DNA of 64,000 bases from Linum tenue (GCA_946122785.1 CAMGYJ010000011.1:35738513-35802512); one strand, 5' to 3'; shown: positions 10,503 to 21,714, counted from the first letter of the stretch. Made by a program: numbers and translations. Notes: generated by a model not told the origin, from the sequence alone.

Positions 10503-11828
10503 GGGAAAAAATCCAAAAGTACCACTGTTTAAAATTTTTTTCCCAAAAATACCACCCAATCCCAAAAAATTCCAAAAATACCACCCTTTTTCAAAAACCG
10601 CCACCCCACCCAGCGGTTTGGTCGAAAACCGCTTGTCGGGGGCGCGGTTTTGGACCAAACCGCGGGCCTAGGGTGGCGGTTATAAAAAAAAAAAAATTTT
10701 GGACCAAAACCGCTGGGTGGGGTGGCGGTTTGGCCCAAAACCGCCACCCCAACCAGCGGTTTGGTCCAAAAGTTCGGTCGAAACTTCAAACGAACGTAAC
10801 TTTGCACTCGGGTATCCGATCGTAGCGATTTTTTTTTTCATTTTGCATAACTTTTCAAGATCTACAACTTTTAGTAGGATGAAATTTTCAAAACAGGAAC
10901 TATTTGTGGATATACGGGACCTTGAGAATAACTTTACCTTTACTTTTCAGAAATCCATGTACATTTTGAAATTATGATTATGTTAAAAGTTGTAGATCTT
11001 GAAAAGTTATGCGGAATCAAAAAAAAGTTCATAACATTCGGAGTTTGGAGCACAAAGTTATGGCCGCCCAAAGTTTGACGAAAGGCGAGACCCGGCGGTT
11101 TGCGGCTTGCAAGATCTCAAAAAGTTTGCGGCCTCCATTTTTTGAATCCGAATAACTTTTTGAGATCTTGCAAGTCTCAAACAGCCGGGTTCCGTCTTCG
11201 TCTCGAAAAAACGTCATTTGCCACCCCGAACGACATTTTTTTTTATTTCGTCAAACTTTGGGCGGCCATAACTTTGTGCTCCAAAATCCAAATGTCATGA
11301 ATTTTTTTTATTCCGCATAACTTTTAAAGATCTACAACTTTTAATATAATCATAATTTCAAAATGTACATGGATTTCTGAAAAGTAAAGGTAAAGTTATT
11401 CTCAAGGTCCCGTATATCCACAAATAGTTCCTGTTTTGAAAATTTCATCCTAGTAAAAGTTGTAGATCTTGAAAAGTTATGCGAAATGAAAAAAAAAATC
11501 GCTACGATCGGATACCCGAGTGCAAAGTTACGTCCGTTTGAAGTTTCGACCGAACTTTTGGACCAAACCGCTGGTTGGGGTGGCGGTTTTGGGCCAAACC
11601 GCCACCCCACCCAGCGGTTTTGGTCCAAATTTTTTTTTTTTTTATAACCGCCCCCTAGGCCCGCGGTTTGGTCCAAAACCGCGCCCCCGACAAGCGGTTT
11701 TCGACCAAACCGCTGGGTGGGGTGGCGGTTTTTGAAAAAGGGTGGTATTTTTGGAATTTTTTGGGATTGGGTGGTATTTTTGGAAAAAAAAAAAATTAAA
11801 CAGTGGTACTTTTGGATTTTTTTCTCCT
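10503..11828. mobile_element. Giant inverted-repeat (foldback) element
   Basis: The left half (10503 to about 11110) is the near-exact reverse complement of the right half (about 11150 to 11828). Matching landmarks are 'aaatccaaaagtaccactg' at both ends, AAACCGC/GCGGTTT blocks at 10600-10770 and 11560-11720, and 'tacatggatttctgaaaagt' near 11370 against its complement near 10940. The centre carries a further pair, AAGATCTCAAAAAGTT and AACTTTTTGAGATCTT, leaving under 30 bases unpaired. Smaller hairpins are nested in each arm ('gttgtagatcttgaaaagtt'). The terminal word is repeated once more just outside the right end. TCCTAA flanks both sides but is too short to be decisive. No protein is encoded. 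The arm layout resembles the MULE ends at 43646 and 49782, which suggests a Mutator-like foldback element. Confidence 0.75.
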
Positions 11829-11986
11829 AAGGAAAAAATCCAAAAGTACCACTGTTTTTTTATCAAGACTGTATTGGTATAATATTAAACATAATTATAT
11901 TTTTATATTCTCAACAATTAGAGTCTCTTGATTTTATTTATGATCCAACAATACAACAGTTGCACTAAAAATTTCCACAATACTAA
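11829..11986. other. Short spacer
   Basis: Begins with an extra partial copy of the foldback terminal word (about 11832-11860) and is otherwise AT-rich. Confidence 0.5.
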
Positions 11987-13443
11987 AGTTTGAAGTGGTT
12001 CATTGACTCTAAAGCGAACTACGTTTTGGTTTGCGCCAAACAAAAGAAATCTATGTTGTTCGTTAGAAAGACAAGCGAACAAAAAATAATTCACTTAAAA
12101 TTAGAGTGACTATATAGTTCGCACTGGAGCAACTTGATTGGTGGAGATTGGCGACGAGGATGTCTACCAGCTAAACAATGTTAAGTGGCATATCTCGAAT
12201 AGATGTGTGAGCCAATATCTATGACAGCAACCAATTCGTACACCATCACTAGCTGAACTAAAAAACCTCCACAAATACAACAAGGATTTGCGGGTAGTAT
12301 AATCGATTGGGTAAGTAAGCACAACCATGGACTAACGTATGGGAAAATAGCGCGATATTTATAGTAGATGACATTCTAATGACGAGGCCAACGTGGTACA
12401 AAGACGAGCACATACATGATTTGGTATCACAAGTTCATCGAAAGATAGGTAACCAAATGTGGTGTTGTGATCGGTCCGTTGGTAAGTTGCATCTAACTTT
12501 AGCCTATTTTACTTTAGTCAATATATAAATGATCTCACTAACTTCTTCAATGATTCTAAACTAGGTTGGTGGGTTGAAACTTGAGAGTGCAAATATGGAG
12601 AGTGAACCCACTTTGGGATTGAGAAAATGTTCTTCTTGAAGAGACTTTTCAAGGACCTCTTGTGTTGTGTACAAGAGCATCAGAGGAATATATCTCCTAT
12701 CCACCAACAACGAGCACTACCACGTCCTTCTTCCAACAACATTAATCTCCATTCCCCCACCATTGCCACCAAGGAGAATTAGACGTTAGACACAACTAGT
12801 ATAAATCCCCGTGCAAGTAGAAGAAGAGGTGGCCCTTCCAAACTAGTATGAATATGAATTTCCACTATCATGGGGAATTCAGAGAAAGATCATCAATCTC
12901 TATTCCTTCCACTCGAGAATGCGGAGGAGGATCATCAATCCCCCTTGTATGGGTATCCCAACGTCCACCAGTCATTCCAAACACCACAACCATACTTTCA
13001 TCACCCAATGAGCAATATCTACAGTACTTCTCCATCCACTTCCACACCACCTCCACCTCACTCTGAACTGCTACTTCGTTTGCATATCGAGTTAGTGATA
13101 GGAGCATAACTCGAGTACGCGGTAAACCAAAGAGTTGGATGAGTACGCGGTGCACGAGGAGGAACCAATGCGAGCGAGAGGAGTAACTTGAGAGATAGTT
13201 GTATTTTTCTAATGACAATATTGGTTCGCTGCAATCAGCCACGTACAACTCCAAACCCTAGGTTCTTCACTTTAGACACCAGCGAACAATACTGCAAACC
13301 CTAAACACTTCACTTTAGACGGCAACAAATAATGGTGGTTCGCTTAATTTTAAATCAATCATTGGTAAACCGCTTCGTATTTTAGTGATTCACATGAATC
13401 ATTTAGTTGCGGGTCATGTTACTAAATTTGAGGGTCTACTAAG

Positions 13444-13716
13444 TATAGGATATATGCATTATGTACATAGTCGTTTCACTAGTAGGGACTTAGATGCCTT
13501 TTCCCTAGTTCCCTGGCGATAGCCGAACCCTAGCTACTTGATGAATAGGGTTTTGGGTATATATGCAGGTACATGTAATCGGCTACGTATGAAATCATAA
13601 GCTGAGATAGCACAACTTTTCTGTGGAGTACGCTCATTCACACCGAATGAGAAGAACCACGTAAATCCTGTGTTTCTTTTATCGCTTCCGCTCTTTACGA
13701 TTATAAAAATCTTTTA
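13444..13716 (+). repeat. 5' LTR of copia element
   Basis: Bounded on the left by the CTAAG duplication and on the right by the primer-binding site. It matches 18039-18309 over its whole length. Confidence 0.92.
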
Positions 13717-13728
13717 TGGTACCAGAGC
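13717..13728 (+). other. Primer-binding site of copia element
   Basis: TGGTACCAGAGC differs by one base from the usual initiator-Met-tRNA site TGGTATCAGAGC. It abuts the LTR, which fixes the TTTTA end. Confidence 0.88.
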
Positions 13729-13753
13729 AGGTTCTATAAGTCAAAGATCACAA

Positions 13754-14730
13754 GATGTCTGGCGGAACTGGTAGTGACAGTGGCGCTACGGTCAGCGGCA
13801 GCGGCGGCAATGGAAGAGGAAATCTGATCCCCCAGCCATCCCGGTGGCCTTGAAGATGCAATCATCAGACAATCCTGGTCAGTTATTTGTGGGAGAATTA
13901 TTGAATGACTCCCACTATGGAGAGCGGGTGACTAAGATGACAAAAGCCCTAATCGTCAAGAATAAACTTGGGATTGTGAATGGTGATCTCGTGAAACTTG
14001 AAGCCGCTGGCGAGATTTGCGAGGCATGGTTATAGTGTGATGCCCTAGTCAAAGGATGGCTGAAAACAGCAATGGAAAAAGAACTCTCAAGCTCGATTTG
14101 CCATGTGAAGACAGCTCGGGAGATTTGGTTGAATCTAGAGTTACGCTTCGTACCTGGTACCACGGCACGTGCTTATGAACTTTGGCAGGAGGTAACGGCT
14201 TTGCGACAGGAGAAGCTGAGCATTTCTACCTCTTACACCAAGTTGCGTGCCCTCTGGGAAGAGATGCAAACAATCACTCTGATCCCACGATGCACATGTG
14301 GTCAATGCACTAGTGAAGTTGGGAAGAAGATTACGACCATTCTCGAGAGTGAACGCCTCTTTGACTTTTTGATGGGGTTGAAGATGCGTTTTCCACGGTC
14401 AATATGCAAATATTCTCGATGAAGCCAACTCCCACCCTAGGAGCAACACAAACAAATTGCCGCTAATAGGAGGCCACAAGTCAAAGCTGCAGCGTTTCAA
14501 GCACGCCATGATACGGATCGTGATGGATTTGATGCTGGAAGGCAGACTGACAGAGGGCGTGAGGATCGCAAGGAAGTGATGAAATGCAGTCATTACAACA
14601 TGCAGGGTCATCTCAAGGAGACATGCTACGAGCTGATCGGATGGCCTGACCGACGACAAAAACAAGGAGATCGAGATGATAAGCCTCATGGCTCTCGGCA
14701 TAGCAAACTGCATGCTACCCACACTGATTC
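13754..14730 (+). pseudogene. copia gag (UBN2 type), broken
   Basis: A Gly/Ser-rich start (MSGGTGSDSGATVSGSGG) runs for about 33 codons to a stop. The frame then changes to VALKMQSSDNPGQLFVGELL and shows the UBN2/Retrotran_gag features KTAREIWLNLELRF and GTTARAYELWQEV, with LGIVNGDL earlier. A zinc knuckle follows near 14582, reading CSHYNMQGHLKETC; the second Cys is replaced by Tyr. There are at least one stop after EAWL and one frame change before the knuckle. Gag would form the virus-like particle, but this copy cannot. Confidence 0.85.
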
Positions 14731-14849
14731 CAGCTCTGTCGTCAGCATTCTTGGACTTAGTCTAGCAGGTGCAACAGCTTCTTCAATTTCTCAGATAGAA
14801 TGCTGGGTCTGCTCCATCTCAATCCTCCTATTCGGATCTACAGGTTCAC

Positions 14850-17800
14850 ATGGCAGGTAACTTTTTGGGTCATTCTGAATGGATTATTGATACGAGATGC
14901 AATGAATACATTACAAACAATGCAGCAATGTTAGAAAATTTACAACCAACGTCAAGTTATCTGCTAGTGAGCATTCCTAATGAGGATAAAATTCAGGTAC
15001 AACAGGTTGGTGAGGCTAATCTAACCAAGGAAATGAAGCTCAGTTGGGTGTTAAATATTCCTTTGTTCAAGTGCAATCTTCTCTCAGTCAGTCAGTTTAC
15101 TCAAGACTTTGATGTCGCCTTAATATTTTTGCGCGATTTTTGCGCCATCAAAGACTTATGTTCCAAGAAGATGATTGGGATGGTACAACTTCGTGACGAC
15201 TTGTACTATCTTCAGTTGTTCGGGGTTAAGGGATCTCAAGCTTTGGTCGCAGGCAGCAAGAAGGACATGGGGGAGCTCTAGAATTCTCGACTAGGTCATC
15301 CATCAGAGAATAAAGATTCTGTTTTGTTTCATTCATTTTAGAATAAATGCAAGCTTGAGTCTCGTGATTCTTGTATACGTGCTAAACAGGCGCGTTTGCC
15401 TTTTCCTAAGAGTTCTATAAAGACGGGTCGTTGTTTTGAACTTATTCATATGGATATTTGGGGCAGTTTCAAGGTTTCTACTCAGAATGCAGCTCGATAT
15501 TTCCTTACTATAGTCAGTAGAGCGACTTGGATTTATCTTATGCATTATAAATCTGATGTGGCAGGGTACCTGAAGATGTTTATTAATATGGCGGATACTA
15601 AGTTTGGTGAGCAGGTTGCTCGCATACAAGCTGACAATGGGCTCGATTTTCAAAATCCAGCCTTGCGAGCTTACTATATATGATGATCGTGGCATCCTGC
15701 TTCACACATCGTGCACTGACACACCTCAATAGAATGGCGTTGTTGAGAGGAAGCACCGTCACCTCTTGGAAACAGCTCAAGCCTTGCGCTTTCGAGCAAA
15801 TATTCCTCTTTGGTATTGGGGGTGAATGTGTACTCGCCGCCACCTATCTCATTAATCGCCTCCCTTCGAAAGTTCTTCACAATCGCACCCCGTATGAAGT
15901 TCTCCTCCATAAACTGCCATCTTATGGTCATCTTCAAGTCTTTGGTTGTCTTGCATATGGTAAGGACACGACAAGGGAGTTTCTAAGTTTGATGAACGTG
16001 GTCAAAGTTCAGTTTTTATGGGTTATCTGGCATTTCATAAGGGATGCCAACTACTCGACCTGGCCACAATTCTTTCTACACTTCGCAAGATGTGTTTTTC
16101 GTGGAGGATTAGTTTCAGTTCCATGACACCAACGCTCCTGCCCGCACTATTTCTCCTGTAGTTACCTCGGATGTTGACTATGGCGATGCTTCTATGGCTG
16201 ACTCTCCCGCTTTGACGCCTCCTCTCCGCTCGCAAGGGGATGAAACTCCTCTCCCTTTAGCTCGCTTGTCTCTAATCACGATGGGGATGATAAATTCTCT
16301 CCCCTTCGTTCTTCTGGTCCTATTCTCGACTGGAATGAGAGCTCCTCTTCCCCTCGAACTCCTGAGGCTGTCCATGACGCACCCATTCCTCGTCTCAGTC
16401 TGCGTCATTGTGAGGTGCCTCAGAAGTTTGCGAGTAATGATACCCAGCTGCCTCCTTCCAGCATTCCTTACACTATGTCCAATTATGTCACGTATGAGAA
16501 GTTTTTCACAGCAACACCATAGCTTTCTCGCGACTGTCTCCAAGCTCTCGAAGCCTACTCATTTTTGGGATGCGGCCTCGTTGCTAACGATACTTGGTCT
16601 CTGGTTGCCTTGCCTCATGGTAAGAGAGCTATCACCTGTAAATGGGTATATAAAATAAAGTATCATCCTGATGGAATCATTGAGTATTACAAAGCTCATT
16701 CGGTCGCTAAAGGTTCACCCAAATTGAAGGGATAGACTATCATGATACTTTAGCCCCCATCGCGAAGCTAGTCATTGCTGCCTCCTTGCAGTTGTGATAG
16801 TTTGAGGTTGGGTAGTTCATCAACTTAACGTTGACAATGCGTTTCTTAATTGTGAGTTGGAGGAGGAGGTGTATATGGAGGTTCCTCCTGGTTTTGCGGG
16901 TCTTGGGGATTCTCGCGTATGTCATCTCCACAAGTCCTTTTTTTCGGGCTAAAACAGGCTTCGCGGAACTGGTATGCCAAGTTTACTTCCACACTTTTGG
17001 GACTTGGTTTCCAACGTTCCCGGGCTAACTATTCGTTGTTCGTTCGTCGTCATGGTACCTCCTATGTGGCTGCCTTGATCTACATTGATGACATTATTCT
17101 TGCAGGGGTGATGTACGTTTTATTCAGCATGTTAAGGATACCTTACATGATCAGTTCGGCATAAGAAATTTGGGCCCTCTCAAGTACTTCTTAGGGATTG
17201 AAGTAGCCCGATCTCGCAGTGGCATTGCTCGGTAGCCCTATCTCGTAGTGGCATTGCTCTCTGTCAACGCAAGTACACTAAAGATCATCTTAGTGATTGT
17301 GGGTTGTCTGGTGGATGTCCCAGTCATTTTCCTATTGAACAGCACCACCAGCTTACACGGCTGACTGATGCAGATTCTGTCCTTGTTTCGGCGGATGAAG
17401 CTGCCTTTTACCGTCGGTTTGTTGGTCGTCTGCAGTACCTAACCATTACGCACTCGGACTGTCTACGCAGTGAACATACTCAATCGCTATGTTCATGCAC
17501 CGACCACTTCCCATGTCGCGGGTGCTGAGCGCGTCTTTTGCTATCTTAAGTCTGCTCCTTGCCAAGGCATTCTTCTTCCCTCGTTTGGGAACTTGTAGTT
17601 GACAGCTTACTGTGATGCTAATTGGGGGTGGATGTTTGACGACGCGGCGATCGACGTCGGGCTATTTTGTTACTCTTGGTGCAACCCTAATTTCGTGGCT
17701 TGTTCCTCTGCTGAAGCGGAATATCGGGATATGGCTAGTACGGTTAGTGAAGTCCTTTGGCTTCGTGCACTCCTAGGCGATGTGGGTGTTTCCTCTCCTG

Positions 17801-18035
17801 GTCCTACGGTTCTCCACTGTGACAACTAATCCTGTCTTTCACGAGCGCACAAAACATGTAAAGATGGACTGTTATTTTGTGCGTGAACATGTTTCTTCTG
17901 GTGGGATTCTACCACAGAAGATTTCTTCTCAAGGTCAGCTGGCTGGTCTCTCTACTAAAGGGCTCAGTGGTGATTGTGTTCATGAGTTATCGTCCAAACT
18001 GGGCATTTGTAATCTGCATGCCTCAGCTTGTGGGG
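14850..18035 (+). pseudogene. copia pol (protease-integrase-RT-RNase H), broken
   Basis: Domains follow in order across several frames. The protease has EWIIDTRCNEYIT, where the active-site DTGA has become DTRC. The GAG-pre-integrase region has QLRDDLYYL. The integrase has HMDIWGSFKV with its first Asp and IQADNGLDF with its second, followed by VLAATYLINRLPS and NRTPYEVL. The RT has QASRNWYAKFTS and ALIYIDDIILAG (YIDD) near 17090, then LKYFLGIEVARS. The RNase H has LTAYCDANW, then VACSSAEAEYRDMAS and LWLRALLGDVG, and the tail reads RTKHVKMDCYFVREHV. Stops and shifts are present in every domain. The order protease-integrase-RT identifies Ty1/copia. Confidence 0.9.
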
Positions 18036-18038
18036 TAG
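18026..18038 (+). other. Purine-rich tract before the 3' LTR
   Basis: GCTTGTGGGGTAG precedes the TATAGGAT start of the right LTR. It is short and interrupted, but correctly placed. Confidence 0.5.
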
Positions 18039-18309
18039 TATAGGATATGAATTATGTATGTAGTCGTTTCACTAGTAGGGACTTAGATGTCTTTTCCCTA
18101 GTTCCTTAGTGATAGCCGAACCCTAGCTACTTGATGAATAGGGTTTCGGGTATACATGCAGGTACATGTAATCGGCTACGTATGAAATCATAAGCTGAGA
18201 TAGCACAACTTCTCCGTGTAGTAAGCTCATTCACACCAAATAAGAAGAACCACCTAAATCCTGTGTTCCTTTTATCGTTTCCGCTCTTTACGATTATGCA
18301 AATCTTTTA
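18039..18309 (+). repeat. 3' LTR of copia element
   Basis: TATAGGAT to ATCTTTTA, followed by CTAAG (18310-18314). Confidence 0.92.
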
Positions 18310-18797
18310 CTAAGAGATGCATCTTGTTTACTTATATTTCCAACGAACAACTTTGATCAGTTTGTTTGGAATGAACCACGCTTATAATTCGCTCGAGAGT
18401 CAAGCGAACCACTCCAAACTCTAATATTTGGACATAATAATATAAATATGGTACGGTAGAGATTGTTTTTAATAAGAAAGGCATTTTCATTTTGGAAAGA
18501 AAAAATATCTCATTTTGATCCTATACCAATTCAGTACTATTTTGGACCAAAGCAACCATGCCCAAATTTAAGTTTAAACTTTAAACCTTTTCCACACAAG
18601 CCACAAACAAATTATCCACCAAAATTACCTTCTTTTCTTTTGCCTATATGGAGATACGGATATCCACCAAATTCGAAATATCTCAGCCACTAACAGTGCC
18701 ATCTTTACTTGAAAGTTGAAACGTAACCAAAAAGATCAAGACACCTTGTTCTCTTTCTAGTTTCTTCCATCCCCTGCAGCAAACAAAAAAAAAAAAA

Positions 18798-20306
18798 ATG
18801 TCGACGATCATACTTCTCTTCTTCTCAGCCCTCCTCTCACTTCTTCTACTTACCTCCATCGCCAACTACACCAGAGCCAAACGGCTCATCTTCCTCCTCC
18901 GCAACGCCTCCCAGGCGCACGACCTCGTCACCCGCAGCCTCAAACTCAGCGGCGGAACATTCGTCTTCAAAATCCCATTCACTCATTGCTTAATCACCAG
19001 CGACCCCCAAAACGCCCACCATGTATTCAGCAAGCGCCACTCCGATTTCCCTAAAGGCCCCGAGTTCAAAGACATCCTCGAAGCCCTGGGGGAAGGCATC
19101 TTCAACTCCGACGGCGAATTCGGCCTCACCCAGCGCCGCATTCTCCACTCCCTCTTCAATTCCACTCAATTCGAACGCGTCCTCATGACCACCCTCCGCC
19201 GCAAGCTCGAGTTGGGGCTTCTCCCCGTCCTCGATCGCGCGGCCTCGGCCGCGGCGGAGGAGGTGATCGACCTGCAGGACGTGTTCAAGAGGTTCATGTT
19301 CGACAGCATCTGCACAACGGTGCTCGGATTCGACCCCAACTATCTCACCGTCGACCTCCTCCCAGACCTGCCATACGCCGAGGCGTACGACGACATGGAG
19401 GAGGCCGTGTTCTACCGGCACATCATGCCGGAGTTCTGGTGGAAACTCCAGCGGTGGCTGCGCGTCGGGGAAGAGAGGAAGCTCCATGAAGCGTGGGAGA
19501 AGTTCGATGGCTTCCTCTACGAAAGGGTCAAACTCAAAAGACAGAGCTTCAACAGAAAAATAGAGCATAAAGAAACAGAGCATGGTGAATTCGATCTCTT
19601 AACAGCTTTCATGAGGGCGGCGGAGGACGGGGAAGAAGAGGGAGGAGAAATCCGAGAGTTGGGGAAATCTGACAAGCTGATGAGGGACACGGCCTTCAAT
19701 TTGATTGCGGCTGGGAGGGACACCGTGACGGTGACTCTGGTTTGGCTGCTCTGGCTCGTGGCGTCGAACCCTGAAGTGGAGAAGAAGATTCTGGAAGAAA
19801 TCAAAGCGAATTTGGGGGGAAATAGGTGGAGGTTTTTCGGTGTGGAAGAGCTGAACAAGCTGGTGTATTTACAGGGCGCCGTGTGCGAGGCACTGAGGCT
19901 GTACCCGCCGGTGCCGTTCGAGCACCGGACGGCGGCGGAGACAGAGACGCTGCCGAGCGGGCACACGGTGAGGAAGAACGGGAGGGTTTTGTTCTCGATA
20001 TACTCCATGGGGAGGATGGAGGAGATTTGGGGCGGAGACTGGATGGTGTTTAGGCCGGAGCGGTGGCTGAGCCCCGACGGGAGCAAGAATGTGCACATTC
20101 CGTCGTACAAGTTCATGACATTTGCGGCGGGGCCGAGGGCTTGTCTGGGGAAGAAGATCACGTTCGTCCACGCGAAGCAAGTGGCGAGCGCGGTGCTTTG
20201 TAATTACAAGGTGGAGGTGGTTGAAGGGCATCGAGTTTCGCCGGCGGTTTCGATCGTGTTGTTCATGAAAGACGGTTTGAAGGTTAGGGTGTCGAGAAGA
20301 AAGTAA
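18798..20306 (+). CDS. Cytochrome P450, CYP96A-type (fatty acid/alkane hydroxylase-like)
   Basis: An intact, intronless 502-codon ORF has all P450 landmarks: an N-terminal membrane anchor (about residues 4-22), I-helix oxygen-binding AAGRDT (304-309), K-helix ExxR as EALR (364-367), FRPERW (418-423) and heme loop FAAGPRACLG with Cys449 as the thiolate ligand. YPPVPFEHR, SIYSMGRMEEIWG, PSYKFMTF and the C-terminal VVEGHRVSPAVSI match the CYP86 clan, best the CYP96A subfamily, which is intronless. Arabidopsis CYP96A15 (MAH1) is a mid-chain alkane hydroxylase in stem wax synthesis. The exact substrate here is inferred, not shown. It would be an ER-anchored, NADPH-P450 reductase-dependent monooxygenase. 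The first ATG follows an A-rich leader and gives normal family length. The body is GC-rich compared with its surroundings. A transposon end lies about 380 bp upstream. Confidence 0.9.
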   Translation: MSTIILLFFSALLSLLLLTSIANYTRAKRLIFLLRNASQAHDLVTRSLKLSGGTFVFKIPFTHCLITSDPQNAHHVFSKRHSDFPKGPEFKDILEALGEGIFNSDGEFGLTQRRILHSLFNSTQFERVLMTTLRRKLELGLLPVLDRAASAAAEEVIDLQDVFKRFMFDSICTTVLGFDPNYLTVDLLPDLPYAEAYDDMEEAVFYRHIMPEFWWKLQRWLRVGEERKLHEAWEKFDGFLYERVKLKRQSFNRKIEHKETEHGEFDLLTAFMRAAEDGEEEGGEIRELGKSDKLMRDTAFNLIAAGRDTVTVTLVWLLWLVASNPEVEKKILEEIKANLGGNRWRFFGVEELNKLVYLQGAVCEALRLYPPVPFEHRTAAETETLPSGHTVRKNGRVLFSIYSMGRMEEIWGGDWMVFRPERWLSPDGSKNVHIPSYKFMTFAAGPRACLGKKITFVHAKQVASAVLCNYKVEVVEGHRVSPAVSIVLFMKDGLKVRVSRRK

Positions 20307-20356
20307 GCAAGTCGGTGAAAATGTGGGAGTGGTGAAAATTTGGGGCAAGATTAAAA

Positions 20357-20362
20357 AATAAA
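20357..20362 (+). terminator. Possible polyadenylation signal of the P450
   Basis: AATAAA lies about 50 bp after the stop codon. Plant signals are loose, so this is only a candidate. Confidence 0.4.
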
Positions 20363-21007
20363 AGTGAATAATCCAAGAAGTATTTTATAGTACAACTAGC
20401 AAAACCCCGCTGGCTACTGTTTCGCGTATGCACAAAAATATATATTTTAAAAAGTAATAGTTTTAATGTTGATCCAAAAATGAAAGTGATCTTATTTCAT
20501 TCTTAATCTATCCTATCATTAATTTGTTAGTTACAACAGATGTGGTCGACGAAGCGATAAACTTGCATAAGGCAAGGGTTATCGAGCAGATAATTTATGT
20601 TTAAAATTCTACCATGACGCTATTGTTTCAGCTTGTAGGGCTAGTTGGTTCTTCTGTATCTTTTACAAAAGCAGTTTTTGGCTAGATCTTTCAAAAAAAA
20701 ACTTTTTAGAAAAACCGTCGAGCGTTTGGCTTAAAAACTATCAGAAATACTTTTTAATATAAGAGTTCTTTTAAAATTAAAAAATAATTTCTAATATAAA
20801 ATATTAAAAGAAGTCTAAAAATTAAAATATAATCAAAATGAATCTTGTTATATTTCTTTCACATCAAATAATATTATTTTCTAATTTATTCTATTTTTAA
20901 AATGATGTGAATGGAAGAAAATTATATTTTCTAGAAAAAGAATAAAATCTGATAATGACAATTTTTTGTTTTCAAAACAACTTTTTCGCTCTCGAATTAA
21001 AAATCGT
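20363..21007. other. AT-rich region downstream of the P450
   Basis: No gene is seen. A-rich and T-rich stretches with 'ctttttagaaaaa' words around 20670-20960 hint at a decayed MITE, without clear ends. Confidence 0.45.
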
Positions 21008-21700
21008 CCACACCAGGTCCAACTCGCTTTGACCTAGTTGAACCGAGTTTTTAACTAATTCACACCCGACATAACGCGCTAGTTACAAAAAACGGATAAA
21101 ACTTGCTCTCGACTGAAAACTTGTAAACACCAGGGTTCTAGTCGCTTTGACTAGGTTGAATTAGGTTGGATACCCATAGGTTTAGGTTCAATTGTTATTC
21201 TCAATCAAAAGGAAAAAGATAAACAAAAAAACACCAAATCGAATAAAACTCGCTCCTAACCCAAATCTCTAAACACCTGTTTCAACTCGCTTTGACCGAG
21301 TCGAACATAGTTTTAACAAATTCACAATTGACACAAATTGTCAATTAAGAAAGTGGATAAAAATTGTTCTCAATACAAAACTCGTGAACACTAGGGTTAG
21401 GATCAATTCGCATTCTCAACCTAAAGAAAAGTGGGAAAGAAAAAACATTAAAGTGAACAAAACTCTGTCTTGATCTAGAACTCGGCAAAACCTTATTCAA
21501 CTCGATTTGACGGAGTTTCTAACAAATTCAAACTCGTGCTAACTCAAAAAGCGGATAAACTTGGTCACTAAACTGGTCAATATCATAGATTCAGGTTCAA
21601 TTGTCTTCCCTACCGAAAGGAAAAAAAATACAAAGTCGGTTCAAGTAGCTTTGGCAGGGTCAAATTAGGTTGGAAAAAGAGAAAAAACACTAAATTGGAA
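21008..21700. repeat. Degenerate tandem repeat, about 3 units of ~230 bp
   Basis: The phrase 'caactcgctttgacc.agt.gaac' occurs near 21019 and 21281 and in weaker form near 21499. Each time it is followed by '..acaaattcaca', '.aaa.cggataaa', 'ctcgtgaacac.aggg' and 'ggttcaattg..ttctc'. A shorter version of the first phrase appears near 21140. Units differ by many substitutions and indels, so the array is old. Confidence 0.6.
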
Positions 21701-21714
21701 GAAACTAAGTCCGC

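Larger units (their letters stand above)
13444..18309 (+). mobile_element. Full-length but dead Ty1/copia retrotransposon
   Basis: It has LTRs of 273 and 271 bp, a primer-binding site immediately after the left LTR, gag and pol remnants in the copia order (gag, protease, integrase, RT, RNase H), a purine-rich tract before the right LTR, and a 5 bp duplication CTAAG at 13439-13443 and 18310-18314. The LTRs begin TATAGGAT and end ATCTTTTA, a non-canonical TA...TA border. About 20 differences separate the LTRs by eye (roughly 7-8%), so the insertion is old. Many stops and frameshifts mean it encodes no working enzyme. Confidence 0.92.
11987..18420. mobile_element. Inverted-repeat DNA transposon (PIF/Harbinger-like?) split by copia
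   Basis: The left end AGTTTGAAGTGGTTC (11987) is mirrored by GAACCACTCCAAACT ending at 18420. The similarity continues inward for about 90 bases ('gttgttcgttagaaag' against the complement of 'ttccaacgaacaac'). CTAA flanks both ends, which contains the TAA duplication typical of PIF/Harbinger. The body is 11987-13438 plus 18315-18420. It holds open frames of 80-128 codons around 12848-13254 that I do not recognise, and GCGAAC words typical of these ends. No DDE transposase is visible, so it is probably non-autonomous. The copia element at 13444-18309 inserted into it later. Confidence 0.55.

Noticed and set aside
10483..11866. Frames of 60-108 codons inside the giant palindrome
   Set aside because: The same peptides appear in inverted order from both arms (for example WVGWRFGPKPPPQPAV on + and -), so they only reflect the repeat.
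18990..20348. Long minus-strand open frames opposite the P450 (197, 214 and 159 codons)
   Set aside because: They are complements of the GC-rich P450 coding sequence, have no motifs, and their openness follows from its codon bias.
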